This document shows, piece by piece, positions 7,868 to 17,781 of a DNA stretch of 64,000 nucleotides. Positions within the stretch are counted from its first letter, which is position 1. Each line of letters starts with the position of its first letter. The stretch spans positions 1,116,001 through 1,180,000 of the forward strand of contig NZ_CP008747.1 in assembly GCF_000816085.1 (NCBI RefSeq), written 5' to 3'. This DNA comes from Staphylococcus hyicus (GTDB lineage: Bacteria > Bacillota > Bacilli > Staphylococcales > Staphylococcaceae). Both the position numbers and the translations under genes were made by a program. The notes beneath the pieces were generated by a model. That model searched no databases. It was not told where the DNA came from and worked only from the letters and a program-made list of their open reading frames with translations.

Positions 7868-8998
7868 ATGAAATTATTACTCATCGTTATTTGTATGACA
7901 ATTATAGGTGCTATTATTGGTGGCGTGACCAATATGATAGCGATTAAAATGCTTTTCCACCCATTTAGACCTTATTATTTTCTAGGTAAACGTCTTCCGT
8001 TTACACCAGGTTTAATTCCTAAACGGCGTGAAGAAATTGCGACAAAAATTGGTGGTGTTGTGGAAGAACATTTACTAACTGAAGCTTTAATCCGTGAAAA
8101 ATTGGAAAGTCAAACGATGCATGAAACAATTAAAGAAACGGTAAAACAATATATAAATCGTTTACACGACGATGATATAACTTTACAGCGCTTACTACAC
8201 CCTTTTAATATTCAAATAGTAAACCAAGGTGAACGTTGGGTTGCAGACGTGCTTAATGAACAATTAGAGCGAAAATATTTAGAACATTCGTCACACCGTA
8301 TTAGAGATATTTTACCTGATGATATGATGGATGTTATAGATCGAAAAGTGTTTCATTTAGATACAATATTGCTTCAAAAAGGACGTGAATATCTTTCTTC
8401 TGATAAAGGGTATCGAGATATTTATGAGATGTTAAATACATTTTTTAATGAAAAGAGTCGTATTCTTTCTGTTTTATTAATGTTCATGTCGAAAGATGAT
8501 TTAGTAAACAGAGTTCAGGCGGAGTTGTTACGTCTTTTAGAACATCCCAAAGCACAGCGTATTATAAAAAAACAAATCATAGCAGAATATGAAACCATGA
8601 AACAATCGACGCTGAGTACGTATATTCATAAAGAGCAATTTGACAGTTATTGCAATCAATTTGTAACTGCGTTTGTTCACCAATTAAATGTATCAAAACG
8701 TGCACACCAGCCATTACGAACACTTGCACCGAATCTCATACATTATTTGTCGAATGAGGGCACTTTGAAAATAACCGATTTCATTATTCAATCATTAGCG
8801 CAACGTTTAACTCAAATTCTTAGAAAAATTAATATTTCAGGAATGGTAGAAGAGCAAATTAATCGCTTTGATTTAGACTATATTGAACGCCTTATCCTAG
8901 AAATTGCTAATAAAGAATTAAAATTAATCATGTTATTAGGCTTTATTTTAGGAGGAATTATTGGTTTTTTCCAAGGATTGATTGCAATTTTTGTATAA
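7868..8998 (+). CDS. DUF445 family membrane protein (YheB-like)
   Basis: A 376-residue protein of the DUF445 family, of unknown function, as B. subtilis YheB. An N-terminal membrane helix (IVICMTIIGAIIGGVTNMIAIKML) leads into the conserved stretch LFHPFRPYY...PFTPGLIPKRREEIA. The long helical middle is soluble, and a C-terminal helix (LLGFILGGIIGFFQGLIAIFV) returns to the membrane. In Bacillus, YheB localises to the cell surface or spore region; no function is firmly established here. It is followed after 85 bases by yheA in the same direction, as in Bacillus. The ribosome-binding site is AAGGGAG. Confidence 0.88.
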   Translation: MKLLLIVICMTIIGAIIGGVTNMIAIKMLFHPFRPYYFLGKRLPFTPGLIPKRREEIATKIGGVVEEHLLTEALIREKLESQTMHETIKETVKQYINRLHDDDITLQRLLHPFNIQIVNQGERWVADVLNEQLERKYLEHSSHRIRDILPDDMMDVIDRKVFHLDTILLQKGREYLSSDKGYRDIYEMLNTFFNEKSRILSVLLMFMSKDDLVNRVQAELLRLLEHPKAQRIIKKQIIAEYETMKQSTLSTYIHKEQFDSYCNQFVTAFVHQLNVSKRAHQPLRTLAPNLIHYLSNEGTLKITDFIIQSLAQRLTQILRKINISGMVEEQINRFDLDYIERLILEIANKELKLIMLLGFILGGIIGFFQGLIAIFV

Positions 8999-9083
8999 CC
9001 TCGAAAAATATGGTATTGTAAGCAAGGAGTGAGATTGGTAGGTAAATCCAATCTTCTAACAAACAACTTAAGGAGAGATTCCA

Positions 9084-9428
9084 ATGGCTGTAAATTTATA
9101 TGATTATGCAAACAAATTAGAGCAAGCATTACGTGAAAGCGATGAATACAATGCAATTAAAGATGCATATGCTAAAGTAAACGCAGATGAAAATTCAAAA
9201 AAACTATTTGATGAGTTCCGTGAAACACAATTAAGTTTCCAACAAAAACAAATGCAAGGTGAAGAAATTTCTGAAGAAGATTTACAAAAAGCGCAAGAAC
9301 AAGCACAACAAATCGAACAAGATCAAAATATTTCTGAATTAATGAATGCTGAGCAAAAAATGAGCCAAGTATTCCAAGAGATTAATCAAATCATCGTAAA
9401 ACCATTAGATGAAATTTACGCTGACTAA
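9084..9428 (+). CDS. yheA: YlbF/YmcA-family protein (YheA)
   Basis: A 114-residue all-helical, Gln- and Glu-rich protein of the YlbF/YmcA (former DUF964) family. Paralogues in B. subtilis form the Y-complex that guides RNase Y and phosphorelay activity; YheA itself is less studied. The characteristic opening is [22 protein letters not shown], with a C-terminal Gln-rich helix ending in the short motif KPLDEIY. It is cytosolic, with no membrane segment. It lies directly after yheB and ends at a strong terminator, so the two may be co-transcribed. Confidence 0.88.
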   Translation: MAVNLYDYANKLEQALRESDEYNAIKDAYAKVNADENSKKLFDEFRETQLSFQQKQMQGEEISEEDLQKAQEQAQQIEQDQNISELMNAEQKMSQVFQEINQIIVKPLDEIYAD

Positions 9429-9440
9429 TTTAAGATTTAT

Positions 9441-9483
9441 AAAAAACCAGGAAGAATGCGACATGTATTCTTCCTGGTTTTTT
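9441..9483 (+). terminator. Terminator after yheA
   Basis: A long perfect stem, AAAAACCAGGAAGAAT with ATTCTTCCTGGTTTTT, is followed by T residues. Confidence 0.9.
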
Positions 9484-9662
9484 ATAGTAATATATGTGGT
9501 TGGGAATGATTTGATACAGAAAAATATTTAAATTTAGAAATCAAATTAGCTTGCTTTCGCATCAGAAAGTCATCACATAAATCAACAAAAATATGATAAA
9601 ATAAATGAATACAATACATGTACAAAGGCTTGTTAAAGATTCTTAAAAAGGAGTATGCATTC

Positions 9663-10850
9663 ATGGTAAAATTTTTGCATTGTGCAGATTTACATTTAGA
9701 TAGCCCATTTGCCTCCAAACAGTTTTTAAGTCCGAATATTCTTAAAGATGTTGAAAATAGCGCATATGAAAGTTTCAAAACAATTGTTGATATTGCATTA
9801 CGTGAAGAAGTCGACTTTATCGTAATTTGTGGGGATCTATTTGATTCAGAAAATAGAACATTAAAAGCTGAAGTGTTTTTGAAACAACAATTTGAAAGAT
9901 TAAATAAAGAACAAATTTTCGTTTATGTGATTCACGGGAATCACGATCCGCTTTCAGATGCATTAATATCAGATTGGCCACAAAACGTAACGGTTTTTTC
10001 TAATAAAGTAGAAACGTATCAGACCATAACTAAAAATGGCGAAAAAGTGCATTTGCATGGTTTCAGTTATCAACATAATGAAAGTTATGAAAATAAAATT
10101 GACGATTACCCAACAAGCGAGAGTCATCACGTCATTAACATTGGACTTCTCCATGGTACATATAGTAAATCGGGTGTGTCTGATCGCTATACAGAATTTC
10201 GTTTAGAAGATTTAAATGCTAAAATGTATCATTATTGGGCATTGGGTCATATTCATAAACGTGACCAATTAAATGATTTGCCTCAAATACATTATCCTGG
10301 AAATATTCAAGGACGTCATTTTAATGAACAGGGTGAAAAAGGATGTCTGATTGTTGAAGGAGACCACGTTGAACTTCACACGCGGTTTGTGCCAACGCAA
10401 TTTATTCGCTTTGAATCTGCGGTTATCGAAACTGAGCAAATCAATCAACATCATCTATACGAATTGATACAAGCGTTCAAAGCACGTGTGAGACCTCAAG
10501 GACGTGCGTTTTATCGTTTGCGATTAGATGTGAGTGGAGATGAACGGATAGATCCACAAACACTTGTACAACTTAATGAGATGATTACAGAGTATGAAGA
10601 AAATGAACAATATTTTGTGCTCATTGATAAATTAACAATACGTTATACAGAACTTGAAAAAACATCTATTATGAAAGAATTTTCGCAAGATATACTTTCA
10701 CAAGACAGTGTGTTTGAACGTGCCTTAGGTGATTTATATATGAATCCTAAAACGTCACGGTATCTCAATAAATTTACAGATTTAGATCGAAAAGCACTCA
10801 TTACACGCGCTGAAGAAATTATCGATGCTGAATTAAAAGGGGGCAATTAA
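9663..10850 (+). CDS. yhaO: YhaO DNA repair exonuclease (SbcD-like)
   Basis: A 395-residue metallophosphoesterase of the Mre11/SbcD family. The metal-binding motifs are all visible near the start: DLHLD (residues 9-13), GDLFDS, GNHD and later LLHGTY and GHIHKR. The C-terminal half is the capping and partner-binding region. Its partner is the next gene, yhaN, four bases downstream, a coiled-coil ATPase like Rad50/SbcC. Together they probably process DNA ends. The start at 9663 (MVKFLHCADL) is chosen because AAGGAG at 9648-9653 fits it; an upstream ATG at 9618 lacks such a site and would prefix a non-family peptide. Confidence 0.88.
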   Translation: MVKFLHCADLHLDSPFASKQFLSPNILKDVENSAYESFKTIVDIALREEVDFIVICGDLFDSENRTLKAEVFLKQQFERLNKEQIFVYVIHGNHDPLSDALISDWPQNVTVFSNKVETYQTITKNGEKVHLHGFSYQHNESYENKIDDYPTSESHHVINIGLLHGTYSKSGVSDRYTEFRLEDLNAKMYHYWALGHIHKRDQLNDLPQIHYPGNIQGRHFNEQGEKGCLIVEGDHVELHTRFVPTQFIRFESAVIETEQINQHHLYELIQAFKARVRPQGRAFYRLRLDVSGDERIDPQTLVQLNEMITEYEENEQYFVLIDKLTIRYTELEKTSIMKEFSQDILSQDSVFERALGDLYMNPKTSRYLNKFTDLDRKALITRAEEIIDAELKGGN

Positions 10851-10853
10851 ACC

Positions 10854-13781
10854 ATGAAAATAAAATCTGTAGAAATTTATGGCTATGGTCAGTTTGTCCA
10901 ACGTAAAGTTGAATTTAACACTCAATTTACGGAAATTTATGGTGAAAATGAAGCAGGTAAATCGACATTGCAAGCGTTTATCCATTCGATATTATTTGGT
11001 TTTCCTACAAAACGTGAAAATGAGCCCCGTTTAGAGCCGCGGATGGGAAATCATTACGGTGGACGCGTCACATTATTGATGGACGATGGTTCACTTGTAG
11101 ATGTTGAACGTGTTAAAGGACGTGCACAAGGTGATGTGAAAGTATTTTTACCTAATGGTGCAATTAAAGATGAAACTTGGCTTCAACAAAACTTAAATTT
11201 TATTAATAAACGTACATATCAAGATATCTTTTCATTTAGCGTGATGGGATTACAAGATATTCACCAAAATATGAATGAACAACAGCTTCAAAATTATCTC
11301 ATGCAAGCAGGCGCTTTAGGTTCAACAGAATTTATTGGTATGCGCGACTTGATTCACCAAAAGAAACAAGCACTGTATAAAAAGTCAGGGCAAAATCCTC
11401 AAATCAATAGACAAGTTGAAGCATTAAAACAACTTGAAGCACAAATACGAGATGAATCGGCTAAATTAGAAACGTATCAACGATTAACTGATGAACGTGA
11501 TAAAGCGTCCAGAAGATTAGAACACGTTAAAACAAATTTGAATCAATTAACTGGCTTTTTTGAAACAAAACAAAAAGAAATCGCTTTGCATGATCAAGTA
11601 CAAGAATGGAAAGGTTTAGAGGCGGACCTCAATGTGGAACCACTAGAATTTCCAGAGCAAGGTATTGATCGGTATGAAAATGCTAAATTCCAAACGGAAC
11701 AATTAAAACGAGATATTGGTTTGCGAGATGAAAAGTACCAACAATTAACACATGAAAATGAGCAATTATATCTACCTTCCGAATCATTGATTCAATCCAT
11801 TGAAAACATTGCTAAAAAAGAAGAATCAATTAAGCAAAGTACATTAGATTTACGTCAAACTGAGCGTGAAATTGAACATACAGAGCGTCAAATTGATGGT
11901 TTAATGTCAAATATTGGTTGGCAGGAAATTGATACTAACGTGGACACTTCTGATATACAAAAAAGTGATTTAAGTGATGCCTTAAAAGAAAAGCGTGATT
12001 TAAACGCTACGGTGCAACAATTACAGCACAGTTATGAAAGTTTACAAGTTGATCAGCAATCGTCACAATCAGAAATTAAAGAATTGAAAGGTCAACTTGT
12101 GTCAGATGAAAATTTTGCAAAGAAAAAAGAATATGATAAACGTGCGTTAGAGTTAAGAGAAAAGAAAAATCTTTTCACGAAAATGAAAGAAGCTTTTGAA
12201 ACAGAACAATATCAAAAAGAGAAACAACAAAAGTCTTTACGGATTGCAATGATTATCTTAGCAATTATTTCTGTAGGACTTGCAGTTTTTTCTTTTGTAT
12301 CTCAAACAATGTTATTTAGTATTGTATTTGCGGTTTTAGCTGTTATCTTTGTAATTGGTTGTTTTGCGATTAAAACAAAAGCTGAAGGACATACGGAACG
12401 TTTTTCCGAAGAAATAAATCAACTAGAAACAGAAGTTGCACGTTTAGAAAAAGAGTATGATCTTAAATTTGATTTGGCTGATCAATATCAATTAAGAGAC
12501 CAAATCCATCAACGTGAACAACAATTTATAGTATTAAACACTAAGCAAAAACATATTGCTCAGCAATTGGAAGCATCAGAAGCTGATTTGCAGCAAGTAA
12601 CACAAAAAATTAAACAAGCTAAAGTGGATATGCATGTTTCAGAGAAGCTATCAGATGATTTGTTAATTGATGCGATGATGACGATACATCAAATTAAAGA
12701 GCATCATACCCATTTACAAACATTAATATTAAAGAAACAACAATTAAGTCAATCGATTGAAGCCTTTTATGAAGAGGCGCATCAACAAGTTTCGGAAGCA
12801 TTACCTGAAACCGATAACGAAGCACTCTTTCATGACGTGAGAGAGTGGATAGCGCGTATAAATAGTAATCGCATTCAGCATCAACGAAATCATGAACAGA
12901 TCACGTTACTTGAAAAAGAACTCAAACATTTGACACATAGATTAAATGAAAACAAATCTATTATTCAAAAATTGTTTAACTTTATTGGTGCAATTGATGA
13001 AGAAAGTTATTATAGACATCACGATAATTACCAAACATATCATCAGCGTTTATCTCGATTTAACGATTTAACACATTACCTAGAAAATCAAAATTATGGT
13101 TATGATGAAAGCTCAAAATTAAGTGAGAAAACGACTGCTCAATTACAAGATGATTATGAAAAATTATCAAATCAAATCGATGATTACAATCAGCGTTATT
13201 TGACACTTCAAAGTGAAGTAAGCGACTTAAACGCACAAATTAATCATATGGAAACAGATGACACATTACGTCATCTACGACACCGTTATCAATTATTGCG
13301 CAACCAACTCAATGCTACAGCAGAAGATTGGGCAGCATTAAGCTATTTAGAAGCGCTTGTTGATGAACATATTAAGCAAATTAAAGATAAGCGTTTACCT
13401 CAAGTAGTAGATGAAGCGACGCAAATTTACAATGCGTTAACCGCTGGTCAATATGTTCAAGTGACGTATCAAAATGAACAAGTAATGGTCAAACACCGTG
13501 ATGGTCAAATGTATCAACCGATTGAGCTCAGTCAATCAACGAAAGAATTATTATACATTTCATTACGCTTAAGTCTAATAAAAATCTTAAAGCCATACTA
13601 TTCATTACCAATTATAATTGATGATGCTTTTGTACATTTTGATGCAACGAGACGTCAACGTATGATGAAGTTTTTAAGAACATTACCTGATGCGTATCAA
13701 GTCTTATATTTTACGTGCGCTAAGGATAACCATATTCCATCTAAGCAATTGGTTACGCTTGAAAAAATAGAGAAACAATAG
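10854..13781 (+). CDS. yhaN: YhaN coiled-coil ATPase (SbcC/Rad50-like)
   Basis: A 975-residue SMC-like ATPase. Walker A (GENEAGKST) is at residues 30-38, and the Walker B region (LPIIIDDAFVHFD) lies near residue 920, separated by long coiled coils rich in Glu, Gln and Lys. Unlike Rad50, two adjacent hydrophobic helices sit in the middle (about residues 462-510, starting IAMIILAIISVGLAVFSF), so the coiled-coil apex is probably embedded in the membrane, as in Bacillus YhaN. It follows yhaO by three bases and is probably translated with it. The complex likely acts on DNA ends or stalled structures at the membrane. Confidence 0.88.
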   Translation: MKIKSVEIYGYGQFVQRKVEFNTQFTEIYGENEAGKSTLQAFIHSILFGFPTKRENEPRLEPRMGNHYGGRVTLLMDDGSLVDVERVKGRAQGDVKVFLPNGAIKDETWLQQNLNFINKRTYQDIFSFSVMGLQDIHQNMNEQQLQNYLMQAGALGSTEFIGMRDLIHQKKQALYKKSGQNPQINRQVEALKQLEAQIRDESAKLETYQRLTDERDKASRRLEHVKTNLNQLTGFFETKQKEIALHDQVQEWKGLEADLNVEPLEFPEQGIDRYENAKFQTEQLKRDIGLRDEKYQQLTHENEQLYLPSESLIQSIENIAKKEESIKQSTLDLRQTEREIEHTERQIDGLMSNIGWQEIDTNVDTSDIQKSDLSDALKEKRDLNATVQQLQHSYESLQVDQQSSQSEIKELKGQLVSDENFAKKKEYDKRALELREKKNLFTKMKEAFETEQYQKEKQQKSLRIAMIILAIISVGLAVFSFVSQTMLFSIVFAVLAVIFVIGCFAIKTKAEGHTERFSEEINQLETEVARLEKEYDLKFDLADQYQLRDQIHQREQQFIVLNTKQKHIAQQLEASEADLQQVTQKIKQAKVDMHVSEKLSDDLLIDAMMTIHQIKEHHTHLQTLILKKQQLSQSIEAFYEEAHQQVSEALPETDNEALFHDVREWIARINSNRIQHQRNHEQITLLEKELKHLTHRLNENKSIIQKLFNFIGAIDEESYYRHHDNYQTYHQRLSRFNDLTHYLENQNYGYDESSKLSEKTTAQLQDDYEKLSNQIDDYNQRYLTLQSEVSDLNAQINHMETDDTLRHLRHRYQLLRNQLNATAEDWAALSYLEALVDEHIKQIKDKRLPQVVDEATQIYNALTAGQYVQVTYQNEQVMVKHRDGQMYQPIELSQSTKELLYISLRLSLIKILKPYYSLPIIIDDAFVHFDATRRQRMMKFLRTLPDAYQVLYFTCAKDNHIPSKQLVTLEKIEKQ

Positions 13782-13799
13782 TGAGAAAGGCGTTTTAAT

Positions 13800-14741
13800 A
13801 TGAGAAATGTAGAAAAGCTACAGCCAGGAGATGCCGTCGATCAATTTTTCCTTGTCCATAAGGCAACACAAGGGGTCACAGCTCAAGGTAAAGATTATAT
13901 GACGTTACATCTTCAAGATAAAAGTGGTGAAATTGAAGCGAAAGTTTGGACGGTTACGAAAGAAGATATGGCCACTTTAAAACCAGAGTTAATTATTCAT
14001 GTAAAAGGTGACGTTATCAATTACCGTGGTCGAAAACAAATGAAGGTCAATCAGTTTCGAGTTGCGACAGAAGCTGATGGATTGAAAACACAAGACTTTA
14101 TTGATGGTGCACCGATGCCAGTTGACGATATAAAATCAGAACTTCAATCTTTTATATTCGAAATGGAAAATGCGCATTTACAGCGTATCACACGGCACTT
14201 AATCCAAAAACATGAAGAGGCATTTTTTACGTATCCTGCAGCAAGTTCCCACCATCATAACTTTGTCAGTGGTTTAAGTTACCATGTATTAACGATGTTA
14301 CAAATTGCAAAAAGCTTATGCGGTATATATCCTGAATTAAATAAAAGTTTGTTATATAGCGGCATTATTTTACATGACATGGGGAAAGTGAGAGAACTTT
14401 CTGGTCCTATCGCTACGAGTTACACGCTAGAAGGGAATTTACTTGGCCATATATCAATAGCTAGTGAAGAAGTTGCTGAAGCGGCTAGAGAATTAGGCAT
14501 TGAAGGTGAAGAAGTTTTATTATTACGTCACTTAATTCTATCTCATCACGGTAAATTGGAATACGGTTCACCTAAATTACCTCATGTTAAAGAAGCAGAA
14601 ATATTACATTTTATAGATAACATCGATGCGCGAATGAATATGTTTGACAAAGCATTTAGAAAGATTGAGAAGGGTCAATTTACAGAACGTATATTTGGCT
14701 TAGAAAATCGTCAATTTTATAAACCTGAAAAATTAGACTAA
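13800..14741 (+). CDS. yhaM: YhaM 3'-5' exoribonuclease
   Basis: A 313-residue RNase with an N-terminal OB-fold (about residues 10-110) and a C-terminal HD hydrolase domain. Metal ligands are visible as HHH around 151, LHDMGK around 191, and HHG in LSHHGK. Known relatives, B. subtilis YhaM and S. aureus Cbf1, trim RNA from the 3' end and also degrade single-stranded DNA. It closes the yhaO-yhaN-yhaM unit, 18 bases after yhaN, and is followed by a terminator. No odd features; the length is usual. Confidence 0.92.
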   Translation: MRNVEKLQPGDAVDQFFLVHKATQGVTAQGKDYMTLHLQDKSGEIEAKVWTVTKEDMATLKPELIIHVKGDVINYRGRKQMKVNQFRVATEADGLKTQDFIDGAPMPVDDIKSELQSFIFEMENAHLQRITRHLIQKHEEAFFTYPAASSHHHNFVSGLSYHVLTMLQIAKSLCGIYPELNKSLLYSGIILHDMGKVRELSGPIATSYTLEGNLLGHISIASEEVAEAARELGIEGEEVLLLRHLILSHHGKLEYGSPKLPHVKEAEILHFIDNIDARMNMFDKAFRKIEKGQFTERIFGLENRQFYKPEKLD

Positions 14742-14750
14742 ATGAGGGAA

Positions 14751-14793
14751 AACAACAATCTAAAACATCAGTTTAAGATTGTTGTTTTTTTTT
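14751..14793 (+). terminator. Terminator of the yhaONM unit
   Basis: AACAACAATCT pairs with AGATTGTTGTT, with further partial pairing inside, and is followed by a run of T. Confidence 0.88.
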
Positions 14794-14894
14794 ATGTAAA
14801 AGGAGCGATAAATGTGTACATATATTACGTGTGAAAACATATATTTATAATATGAGTTAAGTGAAAACGGTATACATATAAGGAAGGACCGATT

Positions 14895-14930
14895 TAAAAA
14901 AATGTCGACAAAGCGTGTTACTTTGTCGAC
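14895..14930 (-). terminator. Terminator of prsA
   Basis: A perfect 10-bp stem (GTCGACAAAG/CTTTGTCGAC) around a 7-base loop is followed on the minus strand by seven T. The stem sequence is shared with the terminator after the DsbA gene. Confidence 0.88.
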
Positions 14931-14942
14931 AGATTAATGTTA

Positions 14943-15911
14943 TTACATTCCCATATTTTGTTGTCCTTGTCCACCTTGAGAGGCTTGTTCTTTTAACGCT
15001 TTAGGATTTAAAATGTTATCTTCTATTGCTTTTTTGATATCGCTATCTTTATAGTCAACTTTATATTCATCTAATAACTTTTTATATGCATCTGTTAAGA
15101 TTTCAGGTTTTTCTTGGAGTTTATTTTGGATGAACTTTTCTTTTAATTTTGATTTCTCTTTATCAAAATCAGTTGGTTTGTCAGCGCGGATAATGTGATA
15201 ACCATAGTCTGTTTTAACAACATCCGAAATTTCGTCGTCTTTTAACTTGAATAAAGCTTTCTCAAAAGGTTTAACCATTTGACCTTTTACGACATAACCT
15301 AAACTACCATTTTTGTCTTTACTTGAATCCATAGATTCGTCTTTTGCAATTTTGTCGAAATCTTTAGGGTTTTTATCAAGTTGCTTTTTAATATCTTCTA
15401 TTTTCTTTTTGGCATCTTCGTCAGAAAGCCCTTCTTTATCATTTTTATCTTGTTTCACCTTAATTAAGATGTGAGAGGCTTTCTTGGTATTGTCTTTTAT
15501 TTCTTTATCAGAGATATCGACTTTTTCATTTAACAATGCTTTTTGGTATTCCATCATTTTACGTTGTTCTTTATATTTTTCCATTGTCAAACCTTGCTGT
15601 TTAAGAAGGCTTTCAAATTGATCTTTCCCACCATACTTTTTGATTTCACTATCAATTTGTTTTTCGATATCATCATTATTTACTTTCTCACCATATTTAT
15701 CTTTTAAGATTTTGCTTAAAAGCACTTTGAATGAGTTACTCGCAATTTGATCTTTACCAATTTCTTTCATCACATCTTCTACTTTTACATCGCCAGCTTT
15801 TGAAGAAATGAGCGTTTGATCTTTAGATGTTGGTGTGTCGTTCCCACAGGCCCCTAAAATTACTGCACTGGCTGTGAGGGGAATAATCATTTTTTGTAAA
15901 CCTTTCTTCAT
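14943..15911 (-). CDS. prsA: PrsA foldase lipoprotein
   Basis: A 322-residue peptidyl-prolyl isomerase that folds exported proteins on the outer face of the membrane. The lipoprotein signal ends in LGAC with Cys near residue 22. A parvulin domain in the middle carries the family phrases ASHILIKVK and [16 protein letters not shown]...[11 protein letters not shown]. The N and C lobes form the helical chaperone domain rich in Lys. The C-terminal tail is Gln/Gly-rich ([10 protein letters not shown]), as in other staphylococcal PrsA. AAAGGAG lies eight bases upstream. It sits between yhaM and hpr as in Bacillus. Confidence 0.95.
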   Translation of the reverse strand: MKKGLQKMIIPLTASAVILGACGNDTPTSKDQTLISSKAGDVKVEDVMKEIGKDQIASNSFKVLLSKILKDKYGEKVNNDDIEKQIDSEIKKYGGKDQFESLLKQQGLTMEKYKEQRKMMEYQKALLNEKVDISDKEIKDNTKKASHILIKVKQDKNDKEGLSDEDAKKKIEDIKKQLDKNPKDFDKIAKDESMDSSKDKNGSLGYVVKGQMVKPFEKALFKLKDDEISDVVKTDYGYHIIRADKPTDFDKEKSKLKEKFIQNKLQEKPEILTDAYKKLLDEYKVDYKDSDIKKAIEDNILNPKALKEQASQGGQGQQNMGM

Positions 15912-16011
15912 CGTGTTAGCTCCTTTATTTTTAAATTATCACTGATAATATTACCATATTGTATGTATCATACCAACGAAGAAGGGTATATCTAAGACTA
16001 TTTTACGAGAA

Positions 16012-16064
16012 AAAACGTAGTATTTAAATCTTATTTAAGGTTAAGATTTAAATACTACGTTTTG
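16012..16064. terminator. Long bidirectional hairpin
   Basis: About 22 bases (AAAACGTAGTATTTAAATCT onward) pair perfectly with their downstream complement around an 8-base loop, with A and T runs at the ends. It most likely ends the minus-strand DUF3267 gene and insulates prsA. Confidence 0.75.
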
Positions 16065-16123
16065 TAATAGATTTTATTAAAAGATATTTAATTTGACATT
16101 GAAAAGAGTAAGTTTAACATGGT

Positions 16124-16666
16124 TTATTTTTTTTCGAGAATCATTAAGCCATATATATGTTCCTCTATATAATCGCCTTGTCTTGAAAAGATGATGATTT
16201 TCAAATAAAGTAAATCCATGACAGAGTAACCTGCGTTTAAAGCCAGTAAGAACATTGCATAATGTCCATACTCTGGGAATTGTCTTGCAATTAAAATCAT
16301 CAAGATTGTAATCACGATTAAGGGCATTAATAAACAAATGCAAAAATAAAATTTTCGTATCGGTTTATCCACATAAATATTGTAAAACGGCAACCATCGA
16401 CTACGCACCAACTTATGTATTTTAAAATACTTTACATATGGGATGACTGTCATTAAATGTATCGCTTTATGAATAGGATATAAAAGTATTAATAAGACCA
16501 GAAATAGAAAAAAATGTTCGTCAGTTAACCTTACATTATTATTGAAATGAAAAATTTCAAAACTAATAAAAAATGTAATAACCATCGTAACAAAACTAAT
16601 AAAAGCAATACGTGGTAGCCCAAATCGCGAGTGTATATCTATTGAGCGCGAGCAATTCAACATCAT
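16124..16666 (-). CDS. DUF3267-like membrane protein
   Basis: A 180-residue protein with about four membrane helices: IAFISFVTMVITFFISFE, FFLFLVLLILLYP, FCICLLMPLIVITILMILIA and MFLLALNAGYSVMDLLYL. Its layout and place between hpr and prsA match the DUF3267 family, proposed to be zinc peptidases of the site-2 protease type. Known family members carry an HExxH-like motif; here the matching spot reads HKAIH, so the catalytic Glu seems to be missing and catalysis is doubtful. AAAGGAG is correctly placed before the two adjacent ATGs. Function is unknown. Confidence 0.65.
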   Translation of the reverse strand: MMLNCSRSIDIHSRFGLPRIAFISFVTMVITFFISFEIFHFNNNVRLTDEHFFLFLVLLILLYPIHKAIHLMTVIPYVKYFKIHKLVRSRWLPFYNIYVDKPIRKFYFCICLLMPLIVITILMILIARQFPEYGHYAMFLLALNAGYSVMDLLYLKIIIFSRQGDYIEEHIYGLMILEKK

Positions 16667-16715
16667 GCATACTCCTTTAAACTTTTAATAGATAACTTGT
16701 ATTATCTACTTTCGA

Positions 16716-17246
16716 TTACTCAACGTCAAGCAAATGTTTTCTTAAATGATTGTGACAAGCATTAACATCATCGATAAAATCCTTGCCATGCATTTTGGCA
16801 ACTAAATAATGGGCGTCACTAAAGTTAGGCTTATGGAACATTTCTTCACTAAATTGTTCTGAAGCTTGATATACAGTATTATTATCGATGTTATATTGTT
16901 CAAATATTTCCTCGATGAGCTTCTTACCATTATCTGTTAAATGTATATAAGTATTACGCTTATCGTTTGTGTCTTTTTCAAGCGTTAAAAGTCCTTGTTG
17001 TTCAAGTCGCTTAGCAAAGTTATAAGCTGTTGAAACATGCATCACACCATAACGTGAAATATCAGAAATTGTTACACGACCAAATGCATATATTGTCATT
17101 AAAATCAGGTGTTCATTCATTGTTATTCCTGATTTGCGTAACCAGTTTTGCCAATCGCGTTCCGCATTCTTCCAAATCACTTTAGATAGCATGGCTGCTT
17201 TGTGAGTGAAAAGGATACTTTCAATTTGTTTTTGTTTATCAGTCAT
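16716..17246 (-). CDS. hpr: MarR-type regulator Hpr (ScoC)
   Basis: A 176-residue MarR-family regulator. The winged helix spans about residues 45-110, with VTISDISRYGVMHVSTAYNFAKRLEQQGLL as turn and recognition helix and DKRNTYIHLTDNGK as wing. In B. subtilis Hpr (ScoC) represses protease and sporulation genes. Its position between prsA and yhaH/hit is the same in both genera. The start at 17246 (MTDKQK) is preferred over 17252 because AAAGGAG would otherwise be only two bases from the ATG. Targets in staphylococci are less well known. Confidence 0.88.
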   Translation of the reverse strand: MTDKQKQIESILFTHKAAMLSKVIWKNAERDWQNWLRKSGITMNEHLILMTIYAFGRVTISDISRYGVMHVSTAYNFAKRLEQQGLLTLEKDTNDKRNTYIHLTDNGKKLIEEIFEQYNIDNNTVYQASEQFSEEMFHKPNFSDAHYLVAKMHGKDFIDDVNACHNHLRKHLLDVE

Positions 17247-17271
17247 GCGCATTGCTCCTTTCTCAAACTAT

Positions 17272-17304
17272 AAAAAAACATGATACTCACCGTATCATGT
17301 TTTA
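17272..17304 (-). terminator. Terminator of the hit-yhaH unit
   Basis: AAAACATGATAC pairs with GTATCATGTTTT around five bases; on the minus strand it continues into a T run ahead of hpr. Confidence 0.85.
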
Positions 17305-17345
17305 ATACTATTATATCGAATAATTCTTTGATAAACACTACAAAT

Positions 17346-17702
17346 TTACTTTTTGGATGGAAAATTTGTGATTTCTTCGCCACGATTTTGTAAATTTTCA
17401 ATGTGAGACTGTAATCTTTTAAAATTAGGATCGATATCTGATTGGAATTCACCAATCATTGTTTTAACTTCATCTCCAATTGAGCCGGCTACAGTTTGAC
17501 TTTCCGTTTTAATGTCATTCACATAGCTTAAAATATCACTGAAACTACGTTTAATATTGTTGATTTCTTTTTCTAAATCTGATTTAGGTTTTTCTACAGT
17601 TGTACTTTCGATACGTGTTCCACTGTCACGTTTCATTAACGCGACGCCAAGTCCAGTTGCAACACCTGCAGCAAGGCCTAAAGTAATTTGTAAGGCTCTC
17701 AT
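17346..17702 (-). CDS. YtxH-domain protein (YhaH-like)
   Basis: A 118-residue small membrane-anchored protein. An N-terminal glycine-rich helix (LQITLGLAAGVATGLGVALM) is followed by a basic residue and then a long amphipathic helical tail, which is the YtxH pattern. In Bacillus the homologue YhaH is an uncharacterised stress-associated protein in the same place. The start at 17702 (MRALQIT) is chosen because GAGGAGG is seven bases upstream; the longer frame has no such site. It follows hit in the same direction with about 80 bases between, and ends at the shared terminator. Confidence 0.82.
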   Translation of the reverse strand: MRALQITLGLAAGVATGLGVALMKRDSGTRIESTTVEKPKSDLEKEINNIKRSFSDILSYVNDIKTESQTVAGSIGDEVKTMIGEFQSDIDPNFKRLQSHIENLQNRGEEITNFPSKK

Positions 17703-17781
17703 ACTTTTCCTCCTCTGAAGCACTTTTAATATTTCATACCCATTATAACTGATATTTATGCATAAATTGTTGTAGTGCGAT

